The notes under the pieces were generated by a model. It was not told where the DNA came from. It searched no databases and worked only from the letters and a program-made list of their open reading frames with translations. 64,000 nucleotides of DNA from NCBI GenBank assembly GCA_032718475.1, contig JAUCBJ010007930.1, forward strand, positions 57,724-121,723, given 5' to 3'. Numbering within the stretch: the stretch's first letter is position 1; the number at the start of each line of letters is the position of its first letter. Positions 43,965-54,580 of the stretch are shown in pieces. A program made the position numbers and the translations under genes. This DNA is from Nemertoderma westbladi. Lineage: Eukaryota > Xenacoelomorpha > Nemertodermatida > Nemertodermatidae.

Positions 43965-43968
43965 TTAA

Positions 43969-45106
43969 CTGGGGCCGGTAACTGGGGGCAAGATTTTTTT
44001 TACAACAATTTGATATGGGGAGAGTTCTATAAATTTTAATTTGCTGCAATTTGGTCAATAGACGTAATTGAAGCATCCTCGTTAAGCAAGATACTAAATT
44101 TTATGGTAGCTAGTGTTTTAGGTAGGTTTAGCTAGTAATTTCGACACTGGTTCCGACATCCTGCTTCCCTGTATAAATATTTTGTAGTAGGTAGTTATTG
44201 TTACTATTTGTATAGAAATAGAAAATGTTCCAGAACATGTTAGCTATTAATTTTTAGAAAAAATTATGTTCTAGAACAAATATTTTTTGTTCTAGAACAT
44301 TTTTTAGAAGTTGTAAAGGGAGTAGATCAAAGAGTCGTCGAGGTAAAGGGAGTAGATCAAGGAGACGTGGAGGAAAGGGGAAGAAGAAAGGAAAGAGAGG
44401 AAGATCGAAGGGGTGTGGGAAGAAAGGAGTGGGAAAGTCGATATCTAATCAATTCGATGTTGCAGCTGGATGGAAGAAGTTGATGATAGGAAAATAAACA
44501 GTTGGAATGTCATTACAGTACTTTAGGTTAATAGATTGTTTATCTTGTCTGTAAATTCAAATATAATTTATAAGAATAAAAAAAAAGTTTTTTAGAAAAA
44601 AATCTGGATTATATTTAAAACGCATGGAATCGTTTTAAAACGTGTTTAAAATCAATAAAAAAATTTTCAAAATTTTTAATTTTTTTTCACAATATTTTTT
44701 TCACAATTTTTTTTATTGATTTTAAACATGTTTTAAAACGATTCCATGCGTTTTAAATATAATCCAGATTTTTTTATAAAAATGTTCTAGAACAAAAAAT
44801 ATTTGTTGTAGAACATAATTAAAAAAAATGAATAGCTAGCATGTTCTGGAACATTTTCTATACAAATAGTAACAAGAACTAGCTACTACAAATTATTTAT
44901 AGAGGGAAGTAGGATGTCGGAACCAGTGTTACTAGCTAAACCTACCTAAAACACTAGCTACCATAAAATTTTGTATCTTACTTAATGAGGATGCTTCAAT
45001 TACGTCCATTGACCAAATTGCAGCAAATGAAAATTTATAGAACTCTCCCCATATCAAAATATCAAATTGTTGTAAAAAAAATCTTGCCCCCAGTCACCGC
45101 CCCCAG
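43969..45106. mobile_element. Foldback element with arms of about 335 bp, flanked by TTAA
   Basis: The left arm 43969-44304 and right arm 44780-45106 are inverted copies starting CTGGGG. Both are flanked by TTAA (43965-43968 and 45107-45110), as piggyBac-type elements leave. The arms include TGTTCTAGAACA palindromes at their inner ends. The unique centre (44305-44780) holds a short open frame for a very basic peptide and a second hairpin with arms of about 75 bp (about 44590-44665 and 44700-44779, ATTCCATGCGTTTTAAATAT). It could not encode its own mobility. A related arm fragment lies at 1290-1470. Confidence 0.88.
44308..44497 (+). CDS. Possible captured exon: very basic Arg/Lys/Gly/Ser peptide
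   Basis: An open frame of about 63 codons ends at TAA 44495-44497. It lies just after TTTTTTAG (possible 3' splice site) and starts without ATG. The product runs SKSRRGKGSRSRRRGGKG and GKKKGKRGRSKG, then SISNQFDVAAGWKKLMIGK. The basic half resembles protamine-like or RS-type nuclear proteins, but I recognise no specific family. AATAAA overlaps the stop. It sits between the arms of a foldback element, so it may be a transduplicated terminal exon. It may equally be a chance reading of purine-rich DNA. Confidence 0.3.
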
Positions 45107-45526
45107 TTAACTCGATGGCATGGCCTTGTATATAGTACGCCTTGATTGTAATACGTAATTTTATTCTTGAATTGGTACGTTTTTGTTTCTTAATTCTTTA
45201 ATATAAGATTAACGAATAATAGTGTTAAAAAAAAATAATTGAACTGCAGTATTTTACTATATTGCTTCATTAGTTACTGCGATTGAAATTATTGTTCTCC
45301 TCAACTCCTGATGCTGCCTTACTCAAAGGTAAATAATTTAGTGTTCTCGAATATTTATTACGTCACTAGAGAGCCGCTTAACTACATACACCAATATTGG
45401 ATATTGAGTTCCGTTTTGGAGTTCGTCTTGCAGACACTAAAGTTGCAAAGAACTTTTGAGTGTGTGAATGGATTTTGCTCAAATTACTTACAAACCTTTT
45501 CTAGTGAACGAGTAACGAGTAAACTG

Positions 45527-45680
45527 CTTGAATTTTAGAGTAAATTGCTTGAAAACCAAAAATCTTAAAAGAGTATGACTAAACAAGCCAATAGGAGGGC
45601 TCCAATTTCTAATTCGAAATAGAAGTCGTGGATGATTAGCAATTTTGATTGGTCGATGATGCATCCACATGCGAACTCCT
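45527..45680 (+). repeat. Dispersed repeat, inverted copy at 56622-56745
   Basis: ATTGCTTGAAAACCA, AACAAGCCAATAGGAGGGC and TTTTGATTGGTCGATGATGC occur here and, as the complement, at 56622-56745. The class is unknown. It lies about 190 bp before the PGAM5 ATG, so it may be in its promoter or 5' UTR. Confidence 0.8.
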
Positions 45681-45866
45681 TACAGCCTTATGTGGCAGTA
45701 TACAAACTCATCCATTACACATTCCAGCATTCAGACATTACTGCTGTACTGCATTATGCATTAGGCCTATTGAATTCTGTTAACGTCAGCAATTACCAGA
45801 TTACCGTGGAGCCAGATTGTGCTCGGCCACCGAGCACAGGCTGACAGGGTGCAATTCCAGAATTCA

Positions 45867-46892
45867 ATGGGTTTCCGCAGTTGGATCCGCGGCTGGAGGC
45901 GAAACCGACGGATAAATAAACAGGAAGATAAAGTCCAAAGGAAAGTAGTTTACGATTCGCGTCGTAGTATTCTTGGATACTTTAAGGAATTGCGTCGCGG
46001 CTACATAAAAGAGTTACTATGGGGCACGAGTAATCCACTGCGCCAATTACCGTTCGGTAAGCGAACGAGCAAAGAAAACCCTATACCGATAGCATCCGAG
46101 TTAGTAAAACAACAAACCCCAAGGATTGCGACACGGGGATTTATTTTTATCGTCGCCGCTGGTTGCGGTGTAATATTGTATGTAACCAACTCTGCGTATA
46201 ATCGTAAGATTCGTCCGGTGGCGTTAGGGGACGCGTGGGACACGAACTGGGACGGGCGGGAGGGACAAGGGACTGGTAAAGGTAAGACTAAGCATATTCT
46301 ATTGGTTAGGAACGCGCATAGCGAGAATGGCGGTAAGTTAAGCGAGTTAGGTAAATCGCAATGTCAGATGACCGGAAATCGTCTCAAACAAATGAAGCTA
46401 AATATTAAATCAGTGAACTATTCCACCCAACCGGACTCAGTGGCCACAGTAGATCTATTGAAGAAGCAGATTAAAGGCAGGAAGGTTAGTTTCATTGCGA
46501 AAGACAACTTGTTAGGAAGTCTAACCGATTCTAACGCGATAGATTCGGCGTTTAAGGAGTTGATTTACCGACCGATTGATCAGACGACGGATTCCTACGA
46601 ACTAATCGTCGCGGATTCCTTCGCTATAAGTTATTTCGTTCTCAAGGCTTTGCAACTCAACCCGAAACGGACTCGTAACATATGTTTGCCCCATTGCTCC
46701 ATCACTTGGCTGTGTGTTCGTCCCAGTGGGATGGTTTCTGTTAGGAAACTGGGCCAAGCCGGGTTTATGCCGGGAAATAAAGTCACTTACAGCTCGGATA
46801 TTGAGGAAGTTAAACTCATCACTGATTCAACTCGCGTTGTAGAAGAGACTGCCAAAGATATCGGTGTTGGAAGACAAAGAGAAGTCGGATGA
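45867..46892 (+). CDS. PGAM5: PGAM5-like mitochondrial phosphatase family member lacking catalytic residues
   Basis: 341 residues from ATG 45867 (the open frame upstream has no ATG) to TGA 46892, one exon. A transmembrane segment lies at residues 91-108. It is followed by DAWDTNWDGRE (122-132), the WDPNWD-type multimerisation motif specific to PGAM5, and then a histidine-phosphatase-fold domain (143-308) ending GQAGFMPGNKVTYS like other PGAM5 proteins. Active PGAM5 is a Ser/Thr phosphatase of mitochondrial membranes that acts through an RHG histidine and a second histidine. Here the RH pair reads R148-N149, the conserved Arg of the SMTRAIET block is replaced (STQPDSVAT), and the second His region reads VADSF (Asp250). 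All key residues are therefore gone. The intact frame over 1 kb suggests a functional pseudoenzyme. The 90-residue basic N-terminus before the membrane segment is longer than in human PGAM5. Confidence 0.88.
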   Translation: MGFRSWIRGWRRNRRINKQEDKVQRKVVYDSRRSILGYFKELRRGYIKELLWGTSNPLRQLPFGKRTSKENPIPIASELVKQQTPRIATRGFIFIVAAGCGVILYVTNSAYNRKIRPVALGDAWDTNWDGREGQGTGKGKTKHILLVRNAHSENGGKLSELGKSQCQMTGNRLKQMKLNIKSVNYSTQPDSVATVDLLKKQIKGRKVSFIAKDNLLGSLTDSNAIDSAFKELIYRPIDQTTDSYELIVADSFAISYFVLKALQLNPKRTRNICLPHCSITWLCVRPSGMVSVRKLGQAGFMPGNKVTYSSDIEEVKLITDSTRVVEETAKDIGVGRQREVG

Positions 46893-46972
46893 ACTGGAAC
46901 TAATCAATTAAATTTAGGCTACCTGTATTATTATTACTTTAACATTTCATTACAATATGCGTAATACAGTGA

Positions 46973-47366
46973 GGGGGGGGGGGGGGCAAATCCCGTCTCG
47001 GTGAACTAATATCTCATAAATGTTAATGGAAATTATTAATTAATGGAAAGGAACAAAGGTTAATAGAAGTTAATCGAACTTTATAGTTTATAGATTTATT
47101 TTTCGAGACAGGGGGGGGGGGGGGGGGGGATACTGGACGCAAATTCCATCTTGGCGAATTAAAATCCCGCCTCAATGTTAAATTCGCAATTTGGGAAAAG
47201 GAAGGAGCAGGTTAGTTACAGTGGCATGTTATTTTAACCAAAACAATAAACTAAACACAATAGAACATGTTACAGTTTTATTTTTGGGGAATAATCAGCT
47301 GTTATTTGCGTCAAATTTCCCCTGAAGAGGGATGGATTTATATTGCGTCAAGTCCCCCCCCCTATC
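46973..47366. repeat. Cluster of G-tract repeats with GACGCAAATCCCATCTCGGC
   Basis: 14 G at 46973-46986, then CAAATCCCGTCTCGG. 19 G at 47111-47129, then GACGCAAATTCCATCTTGGC. An inverted end at about 47305-47366 has TTGACGCAA, TTGCGTCAAG and a C tract. The same block occurs at 57010-57065. A copy of the TTATTGTTTTGGTT repeat (inverted) lies at 47200-47300. This is probably a non-autonomous element family with G-tract ends. Confidence 0.6.
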
Positions 47367-47476
47367 TGTATTTTCAGGGTAATAATTTTAGTAATTTTGA
47401 TTGCTTCCGAATCAAATAAATTCAATACAAATCTATCTTATTATTATTGAATGAATGAATGAATAGATCATTTATA

Positions 47477-47700
47477 ATGTCTTGGGCACAGCGGCCCCCA
47501 ACCAACAATGTCTTGGGCACAGCGGCCCCCAACCAACAATGGCTTGGGCACAGCGGCCCCCAACCAACAATGGCTTGGGCACAGCGGCCCCCAACCAACA
47601 ATGGCTTGGGCACAGCGGCCCCCAACCAACAATGGCTTGGGCACAGCGGCCCCCAACCAACAATGGCTTGGGCACAGCGGCCCCCAACCAACAATGGCTT
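47477..47700. repeat. 31-bp minisatellite, about 7 copies
   Basis: The unit is AATGGCTTGGGCACAGCGG plus CCCCCAACCAAC, with near-identical copies (the first two have CTT for GCTT context). Because 31 is not a multiple of 3 and the unit lacks stops on both strands, long open frames appear in several frames; they are not genes. Confidence 0.96.
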
Positions 47701-47783
47701 ATAAGACATCAAATTTTATACAAATTAACTACCAAATAATACACAATTAACCAATTTACATCACAAATTAGATACAAGTCAAA

Positions 47784-48077
47784 TTAAATTCTTCCATTTA
47801 TTATTTCGCACCTACAATTGTACAAACCCCTCAACAGCCGTGGCCTATTTACTTGGTCATTGCACATTAAAAATTTCAACTTCTGGCTATTCTCAACATC
47901 ATAAAAATCTTGTGGGAAGAGACACCTATCTAGGGCGTCACATTATTATACAATAAATGACTTTCGTCTTCAATTTCGCCCGACTTACATAGACAACATA
48001 TTCTATCTTCTAAGGGTTTGCCCTGATATCGACCCACTTCAATACCCAACTGCAAAACACCGGACCGAAACTGCGCC
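47784..48077 (-). pseudogene. LINE C-terminal zinc-binding domain remnant
   Basis: Minus strand: LGIEVGRYQGKPLEDRICCL, then CKSGEIEDESHLLYN, which matches the conserved C-x2-C...EIEDE-H segment at the end of many LINE ORF2 proteins. After a TAG and frameshift the tail continues as DRCLFPQDFYDVE and CNDQVNRPRLLRGLYN to TAA. It is a dead 5'-truncated copy. Confidence 0.75.
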
Positions 48078-48735
48078 ATGATTGGCCGTTCACTGTGGTT
48101 GATTTTTGACTTGACATAAAGTTCTGTCTCAAAGTTCGTTTTAAACTAGCCAAGACTATTACAAAGAACTATGTCAGTCAGCAGTAAGTAAACTAAAATT
48201 GTCTAAACTGCAAGGCGTGAGGCTAGCTGACTTTGTGGCTCGCCCCACATAATAAAAAATGCAACTTAGCTACCACTAACAAAAATATAATATGAAGAAA
48301 ATAATTTCATTATCAAGAACGTTTACAAGATATAAGATGCGATTACCGAATATTTATAAAAAATGCCCATGATGCACAACCAGATAAATAACAACGAATA
48401 GAGCCAAATAACAAATTTAGTTTCCTTCTATAGGTATTACCCCGTCGTCAAGCGGAATATCTCTTCCCAGTGAATTCTATGTGAATATGTAATGTAGGTA
48501 CTCCTTAGGCGGTAGGCCAGAGCGGGCTCCTTAAATACATGCAACTACTGTATTATAGTGTAGGTCAACTATAAAACATACGTAAGGTGGACTGATTCTC
48601 AGGCAATAGCAAGCACGCCATGGAATGAGGAAGATGGGAACAGCATGGTGAGAAGGGAATTTATTTTTAAGTTCATTATGTTTAGATCAATTAAAAACAC
48701 ATTTCTTAAATCAAATCACTTGAACTAATAAAAAC
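48078..48735. other. Intergenic, nothing recognised
   Basis: AT-rich. A CTCGCCCCACA word near 48240 is shared with other repeats in the window. Confidence 0.35.
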
Positions 48736-48737
48736 TA

Positions 48738-48840
48738 TTCTACTTGGAAAATTTCTAAACTTTTGCTAAACAACATTGTGTACCAAAGTTTGATTATATT
48801 TCATCGAGGATTGGCTGAGTTATTAACATTTAAAAATGGA
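48738..48840 (+). repeat. Dispersed repeat, second copy of 30253-30350
   Basis: TTCTACTTGGAAAATTTC, AAACTTTTGC and TTTCATCGAGGATTGGC are shared in order with 30253-30350. Confidence 0.75.
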
Positions 48841-49257
48841 ATCAACAGAAGAACAGAACCACAGACACACCGATTGGGCAGTTCCACAGAAAATGGACAC
48901 GATATGAAAAAAATAAACCTGTCAAGGCATTTACGGGAGGCTGACCCACAAACCTTAGAACGAGTCTTTCTGTAATTCTTATGAGTGTTATCAAGTGCCT
49001 TGGGGTACCTGCCACACAGCAGGAACACTCACGAAAGTGTGGGGTATATATATATTATCTAATATATATATCTAACTGGATGTAGAATTAATTACTGTAA
49101 GTATAAAGCCTCGGCGCTTACAAACTGCTTCAAGGGGGGTGATAGTTACGTGTAAACCGTTCCGTTATATTGTGTTGTTGGCAAGTAAATGTACGTATGA
49201 CTCATATATTTTACAGGTAGGACACTATGTTGACTCAGTGCGTGGTGAGCGCACAGT

Positions 49258-49740
49258 TCACTCGTGTTGCTTGCATAATATTAGTAGATGATATTTACTA
49301 GTTGGGAATAATATTGCAGTACTATGGACACACACACTCGCACTAAAATGAACCTCATCTATTACAGACAGGGCGCAATCTGCACTAACCGTGTGGAAAT
49401 CGAGTTGGTTTGATCTCTGGTCCTGTATATTCATTAACAACAGCAATGCAATAATATTAATTAATAATAAGGCAACAAGATGTATGCAACAAGTTGCTAT
49501 GCGCACAACAAGGTGAAATATTACGAGTCCTGCAATTAACGTGACTCGTTCTGGTGGTAAAATTGATGTAAAGGTTACGCCTAAAGTAATGGGATGCACA
49601 TCGACTATACTGTATAAAGGCACAGTAATGCTGTAAAAATAGAACAGCCAATAAGAGGCAAGAATGCCGGAACCGGTGGTTACCAATGAGAGTTCAGCAA
49701 TACCACAACTGCTGCTAGGCAACACGTAAACAAGGTTCAT
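49258..49740 (-). CDS. Possible exon of a multi-pass membrane protein, unrecognised
   Basis: The frame runs from ATG 49740. It encodes hydrophobic segments separated by a short loop (about residues 18-42, 66-88 and 84-101). A loop with SILPPERVT is faintly reminiscent of the Frag1/DRAM/Sfk1 membrane-protein superfamily (PGAP2, DRAM, TMEM150), which has a proline near the same place. A donor-like ACG/GTTAGT near 49393 could end an exon, making the rest of the frame intronic. I do not recognise a specific gene, and no partner exon was found. Confidence 0.3.
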   Translation of the reverse strand: MNLVYVLPSSSCGIAELSLVTTGSGILASYWLFYFYSITVPLYSIVDVHPITLGVTFTSILPPERVTLIAGLVIFHLVVRIATCCIHLVALLLINIIALLLLMNIQDQRSNQLDFHTVSADCALSVIDEVHFSASVCVHSTAILFPTSKYHLLILCKQHE

Positions 49741-50129
49741 GGAGTTATACAACACAAATCAGGCATAAATGTTACACGCAATGAAATTAAATGATTCTCT
49801 GACAAAATATAAGATTTCGGTATGCAGTTAGCCCGTGCAGCAAAAAAACCTTTCAAAAAATACTCAATAGGTCATGATTTAATGGGTAAAATTTCATAAA
49901 TTTTTAGAATTTGGTAAAATCTATCAGATTTGAGGCTGATTAAGTAGGAATTTTGTCGATTTTACAGTAGGGCCTATATCGGCCGTCAGAGAAAAAAAAA
50001 ACGAAAACTTTGGTATCATTGTAATCAGCCGTAAATGCACATTCCAATGCCAATGAGGTGCAGTAGTTCTACGCCATAAATATAGAACGCTTCTCATACA
50101 ATAAGCCCTAAAAGCTACCTGTATCCAAT

Positions 50130-50830
50130 TGTAAGGTCCGACACGGTCGAGTTGTTACATTTTTTCTCAACTACCTTGGCTATTGAATGTTCCCCCACAT
50201 CGAATTTCGAATTACTCAATGCCGACGCAAGATGGGCGTCTTTTGTGCTATTAATGGTATGTATGTATAATTTATGCTGTGATTTCTGTCATTGATTTTC
50301 AGTAACGTCCGACACCTGTAGCGTCTGACACTATTATTGTGTCATGTATTAAATGTCTAAATCGCAGGTATAATGTAAAGGCATATTCCAGAACATTGCT
50401 TATATGCATGACTCTGTCCATATGATTTTCAATAATAAAATAAATAAAAAATAAAAATAGTTTTCAACATTTAAAATGGTTTTAGATTCGGAATCTGCAG
50501 ATGAATGCGGTGTTCTAATGATATCTAGAGTACATTCCAAAGACGAAAGATAAAGCCGACTGAGGTGGCTAAATATTGCTAATTGTAACGTCCAACACGT
50601 AACGTGTCCGAAACCATTCCAGACAACTTTGAATTGTAAATGTCGGCTTCAAAAGATCTGCAGTGCAATTGCGAAAACCGTCTTGAAAAATAGAATACAG
50701 TAGGCCTACAGTAGTTGAGCCACAATTTGAGCTCAACAATAATAACATACCAGTCTTCGGCATTAAGTGCAATCAAAAATAAAATTTGTGCAATAAAAAG
50801 CGTCCTATTTTGGTAACGTCCGACACCTTT
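50130..50830. repeat. Scattered GTAACGTCCGACACC motifs
   Basis: GGTCCGACACGG near 50135, TAACGTCCGACACCTG near 50303 with GCGTCTGACAC close by, TAACGTCCAACACG near 50586 and GTAACGTCCGACACC near 50814. This resembles repeated subterminal binding sites of a DNA transposon, but no ends were found. Confidence 0.4.
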
Positions 50831-52535
50831 TTAAAAGTCAACTGTGTAAGAAGAATAACGTTTCCCAATGCAGAGTATTTGCGATATTCTGAAAGATTAT
50901 AAAGTGTCTCATTTATTCAAAGCAATTTGATGTCAAAAATTTAAGTATTGTCGCAATTTTAAATAAAAACATTAAAAACCGACAATCGAAACCGTGGAAT
51001 GGCCCGTATGCTAATCTCGTAGCTCGCCCCACATCCATTACTTCCCCTAGCTCACACTATTCACCACTGCCCACTGAGACAGAAAGGAGAGACATTTACC
51101 ACAGCCAGGAACGGTACGGTACTCTATATAGTGGCAGGCAATGGAGAAAATACTCGCCTGATGGCTTAACCGTCTTCCAGCATAATCTTCCAGCAAGCGG
51201 CCGAAATGAACTAAGTTGTATGATGTTCTTGAGCCATCTAGACATACGTAAAAAAAGGGGCCAAAAAGAGCAATAAAAGGGGACATATAAGAATTTCGAC
51301 AAATTTAGGAGGTAAAAAATGGACAAAATGAGCAAAACAAGAGGACACTGTAATAATAGCTATCTATGTTAACTACAGTATGTAGTATGGGCCTATACGG
51401 CAGTGAAGGTTAATGGAAGATACTGTACTACTGTGATAAAACCATATAAACTCACAAGTTGACATACTATACCATATATATCCATTACCTTTAGATCAAT
51501 TTTACTTAAAACTAAGTTTTTTCAGTTACATGGTTTTGACTTTAAGAGGGCAGTATAATGTATTGGGTTTAGCAGTTTAAAAACAGTTTAGCAGTTGGAT
51601 TTATTGTTGTTCACTTGGTTATTACAATAGAAAGTATTTCGGTCCAATGCCATTATGTCATCTCTGATTCACCTAACTATTCTGACGTCACACGTATGTT
51701 TTATTTTTCCCCAACTGGTACCATTCCTCAGTGAGGCATCCCTAACACGGTGTGGGCTCTGGGTCTGACTTACACCTCGCCTCGTTGGAAAGAAATTAAA
51801 TAGAGTTGTAGTTTATCCTTACAACTCATGTAAAAGTTGTAATCCTTCCTTTCTTCTCGACTCAAGAATCTCGAGCATTTGGTGCCTTGGTTAGGGAAAG
51901 ATGCGGCATAAACTATTACTTCGGCTCTACTGCTGCCCGCATTAATATATTTTATTTTGACTTTAACTAAGAATCCACAAAGCGCCAGGTTATACTATAC
52001 AAGTATACAATATACAAACTCAATGGAATCAAAAACAATCTTCAAGTGAAGTAAACGTTTTTAAGTTTTATTCGGTTGTAAGGACAGGGATTACGCATTA
52101 ACCTCGAGAACTAAAGTGATATTTGTGAGAAGAGGTTAGGTTATATAAAATATCGGCGCCATTTTTAGCTAAAAAGACCGAACGGCAGAGAGGTTATCAC
52201 GATAAAGGGTATAAATATATACAGTACAAATACTGTATACATTAACCCTGCCGCTGTAAAGTGCTCCCAATTCACTGAATTGTTAAAGTGATCGTTTATT
52301 GTTTTGGTAAAAAAGGAATAAGTGCAGGAATGCTACTAATTTATAAGTTTGACTTTGATTCATTGATTAATTTCGTTTATGTTGCATTAAAATCAGATTC
52401 ACTGAAAACATTAATAACCTTAAAATCGATGTATTTAGTCAGTTACAAATATATATAATTCACTACAAAATACAACAATTTTGTTACCGGTAACTTAAAG
52501 ATTTATGAACAGAATTGATATGGGTGTTTAGGCAG
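50831..52535. other. Intergenic, nothing recognised
   Basis: AT-rich. It includes a CTCGCCCCACA word near 51013 and a copy of the TTATTGTTTTGG repeat near 52290. No exon is supported. Confidence 0.35.
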
Positions 52536-52539
52536 TCTT

Positions 52540-53632
52540 GCCGACTGAATTATTTATTACAATAACCGCATTTATGTTTGATATCTTGGTGAACGTATTC
52601 GATATGTTGTTTTAGCAAATGATTTTACACAATGAAAACAGTTTTACTTAATATCTTTATGAAAGTAGTTCACATGGGTGTTTAGATTCACTTTCTGGCT
52701 GAATTATTTATTACAATAACCGCACTTATGTTTGATATCTTTATGTATAGAATCGACATGTTGTTTTAGTGCGGCTTTTGTAGCAAATGAATTTCCACAA
52801 TCAGAGCAGCTATACTTGATACCTTTGTGGGCAAAGTTAACGTGGGTGTTTAGACTCTTTTGATAGCTGAATTCTTTATTACAATAACCGCACTTATATT
52901 TAATATCTTTATGTGTAGAGTCGACATGTTGTTTTAGAGCGCATTTTTTAGCAGATGATTTTCCACAATCGGAGCAGCTATACTTGATACCTTTGTGGGC
53001 AAAGTTAACGTGGGTGTTTAGACTCTTTTGATAGCTGAATTCTTTATTACAATAACCGCACTTATGTTTGATATCTTTATGTATAGAATCGACATGTTGT
53101 TTTAGTGAGGCTTTTGTAGCAAATGAATTTCCACAATCAGAGCAGCTATACTTGATACCTTTGTGGGCAAAGTTAACGTGGGTGTTTAGACTCTTTTGAT
53201 AGCTGAATTCTTTATTACAATAACCGCACTTATGTTTGATATATTTATGTATAGAGTAGACATGATGTTTTAGTTCGGCCTTTGAAGCAAATGATTTTAG
53301 ACAATCGTAGCAGCTATACTTGATGATACCTTTGTGGACAAAGTTAACATGGGTGTTTAGACTACTTTGCCGGCTGAATTCTTTATTACAATAACCGCAC
53401 GTATGTTTGATATCTTTATTTATAGAGTAGACATGATGTTTTAGTTCGGCCTTTGAAGCAAATGAATTCCACAATCGGAGCAGCTATACTTTATGATACC
53501 TTTGTGGACAAAGTTAACGTGGATGTTTAGACTACTTTGCCGGCTGAATTCTTTATTACAATAACCGCAATTATATTTAATATCTTGATGTATAGAGTCG
53601 ATATGTTGTTTTAGAGCGCATTTGTTAACAAA
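52540..53632 (-). pseudogene. Decayed C2H2 zinc-finger array continuing from the gene at 53633
   Basis: Fingers of the same type continue past the stop of the intact gene. The first break is TAA at 53633-53635 where related fingers have TCA (Ser). Next, one A is missing near 53467 (GGAATTC against GGAAATTC in sister units), shifting the frame. Then TAA at 52704-52706 replaces GAA in the AAT-AAA-GAA-TTC context. Between breaks the two-finger units (about 165 bp) are nearly identical, so the expansion was recent. It is either a dead tail or remnants of a once longer gene. Confidence 0.8.
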
Positions 53633-54580
53633 TTATTTTCCACAATAGCAGCAGCTATACTTGATGATACCTTTGTGGGCAAAGTTAACGTGGGTTTTTA
53701 GACTCCCTTTCTGGCTGAATTCTTTATTACAATAACCGCACTTATGTTTGATATCTTTATGTATAGAATCGACATGTTGTTTTAGTGCGGCTTTTGTAGG
53801 AAATGAATTTCCACAATCAGAGCAGCTATACTTGATGATACCTTTGTGGGCAAAGTCAATGTGGGTGTTTAGATTAATTTGATAGCTGAATTCTTTATTA
53901 CAATAACCGCATTTATGTTTGATATCTTTATGTACAGAGTCAACATGTTGTTTTATGACGTGTTTGTAACTGAATTCTTTATTACAATAACCGCATTTAT
54001 GTTTTATATCTTTATGGGTAGCGTCAACATGCTTCTTTACATAATTTTTTATTTTAAACACTTTATCACAATAATCGCATTTATACTTATTCTTGACGTC
54101 TTTATGAACGGATTCTATATGTCTATCTAAAATTCCTTTGTTATTAAATAATTCATTGCAATGCAAACAGGAACTGGTGTCTGAAGAAGATACCAACTCC
54201 CCAACAGTTTCATTAGAACTACCGGAATCTATTGTTGCACAACTGATTGTCGGTTCTGTACTTTCAGTTCCAATGGGCCTATCATACGTACAGTCTGGAC
54301 TATTGTTTTCCCGTTTTTCAACAATAAAAGAATCTCCAGATGGTTCATAAGAAATATCTTCGTCATCTAGTTCAGGGACAACATCTACTCTACCGAACAA
54401 ATTGTTGTGATCTTCGATGGGAGATGATCCGTAAACGCACTTCCCTTGATTAACATCAAGATAATAGGGGGTGGAGTCTGTTGGTTCTTTCTTTATGATT
54501 ATAAAGTCTGTCTGTTCTCTCTTTATAACTATATCGGCGCCAGATGATTTCTCTTTCAATAAATTAGTATGTTGATCCAT
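53633..54580 (-). CDS. C2H2 zinc-finger protein
   Basis: 315 residues from ATG 54580 to TAA 53633 (the open frame continues two codons upstream without another ATG). The N-terminal 145 residues are acidic and unordered-looking. They include two sumoylation-type sites (VIKRE and IIKKE, residues 19-32), which are typical of transcriptional regulators. Six C2H2 fingers follow, then a seventh cut off by the stop. The linkers (HKDIKHKC) are not the TGEKP type of KRAB-family proteins. This is likely a DNA-binding regulator of unknown target; I recognise no orthologue. The array beyond the stop shows the gene was longer or duplicated fingers have died. Confidence 0.72.
   Translation of the reverse strand: MDQHTNLLKEKSSGADIVIKREQTDFIIIKKEPTDSTPYYLDVNQGKCVYGSSPIEDHNNLFGRVDVVPELDDEDISYEPSGDSFIVEKRENNSPDCTYDRPIGTESTEPTISCATIDSGSSNETVGELVSSSDTSSCLHCNELFNNKGILDRHIESVHKDVKNKYKCDYCDKVFKIKNYVKKHVDATHKDIKHKCGYCNKEFSYKHVIKQHVDSVHKDIKHKCGYCNKEFSYQINLNTHIDFAHKGIIKYSCSDCGNSFPTKAALKQHVDSIHKDIKHKCGYCNKEFSQKGSLKTHVNFAHKGIIKYSCCYCGK

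Noticed and set aside
45819-45866. Longer PGAM5 start
   Set aside because: The upstream codon is GTG; the first ATG in frame is at 45867.
47422-47750. Several overlapping open frames on both strands
   Set aside because: They arise from a stop-free 31-bp tandem repeat and have no conserved protein.
53138-53474. Independent start for the second zinc-finger frame
   Set aside because: The apparent first codon is TTG; alignment with sister units shows it is a frameshifted continuation of the upstream array.
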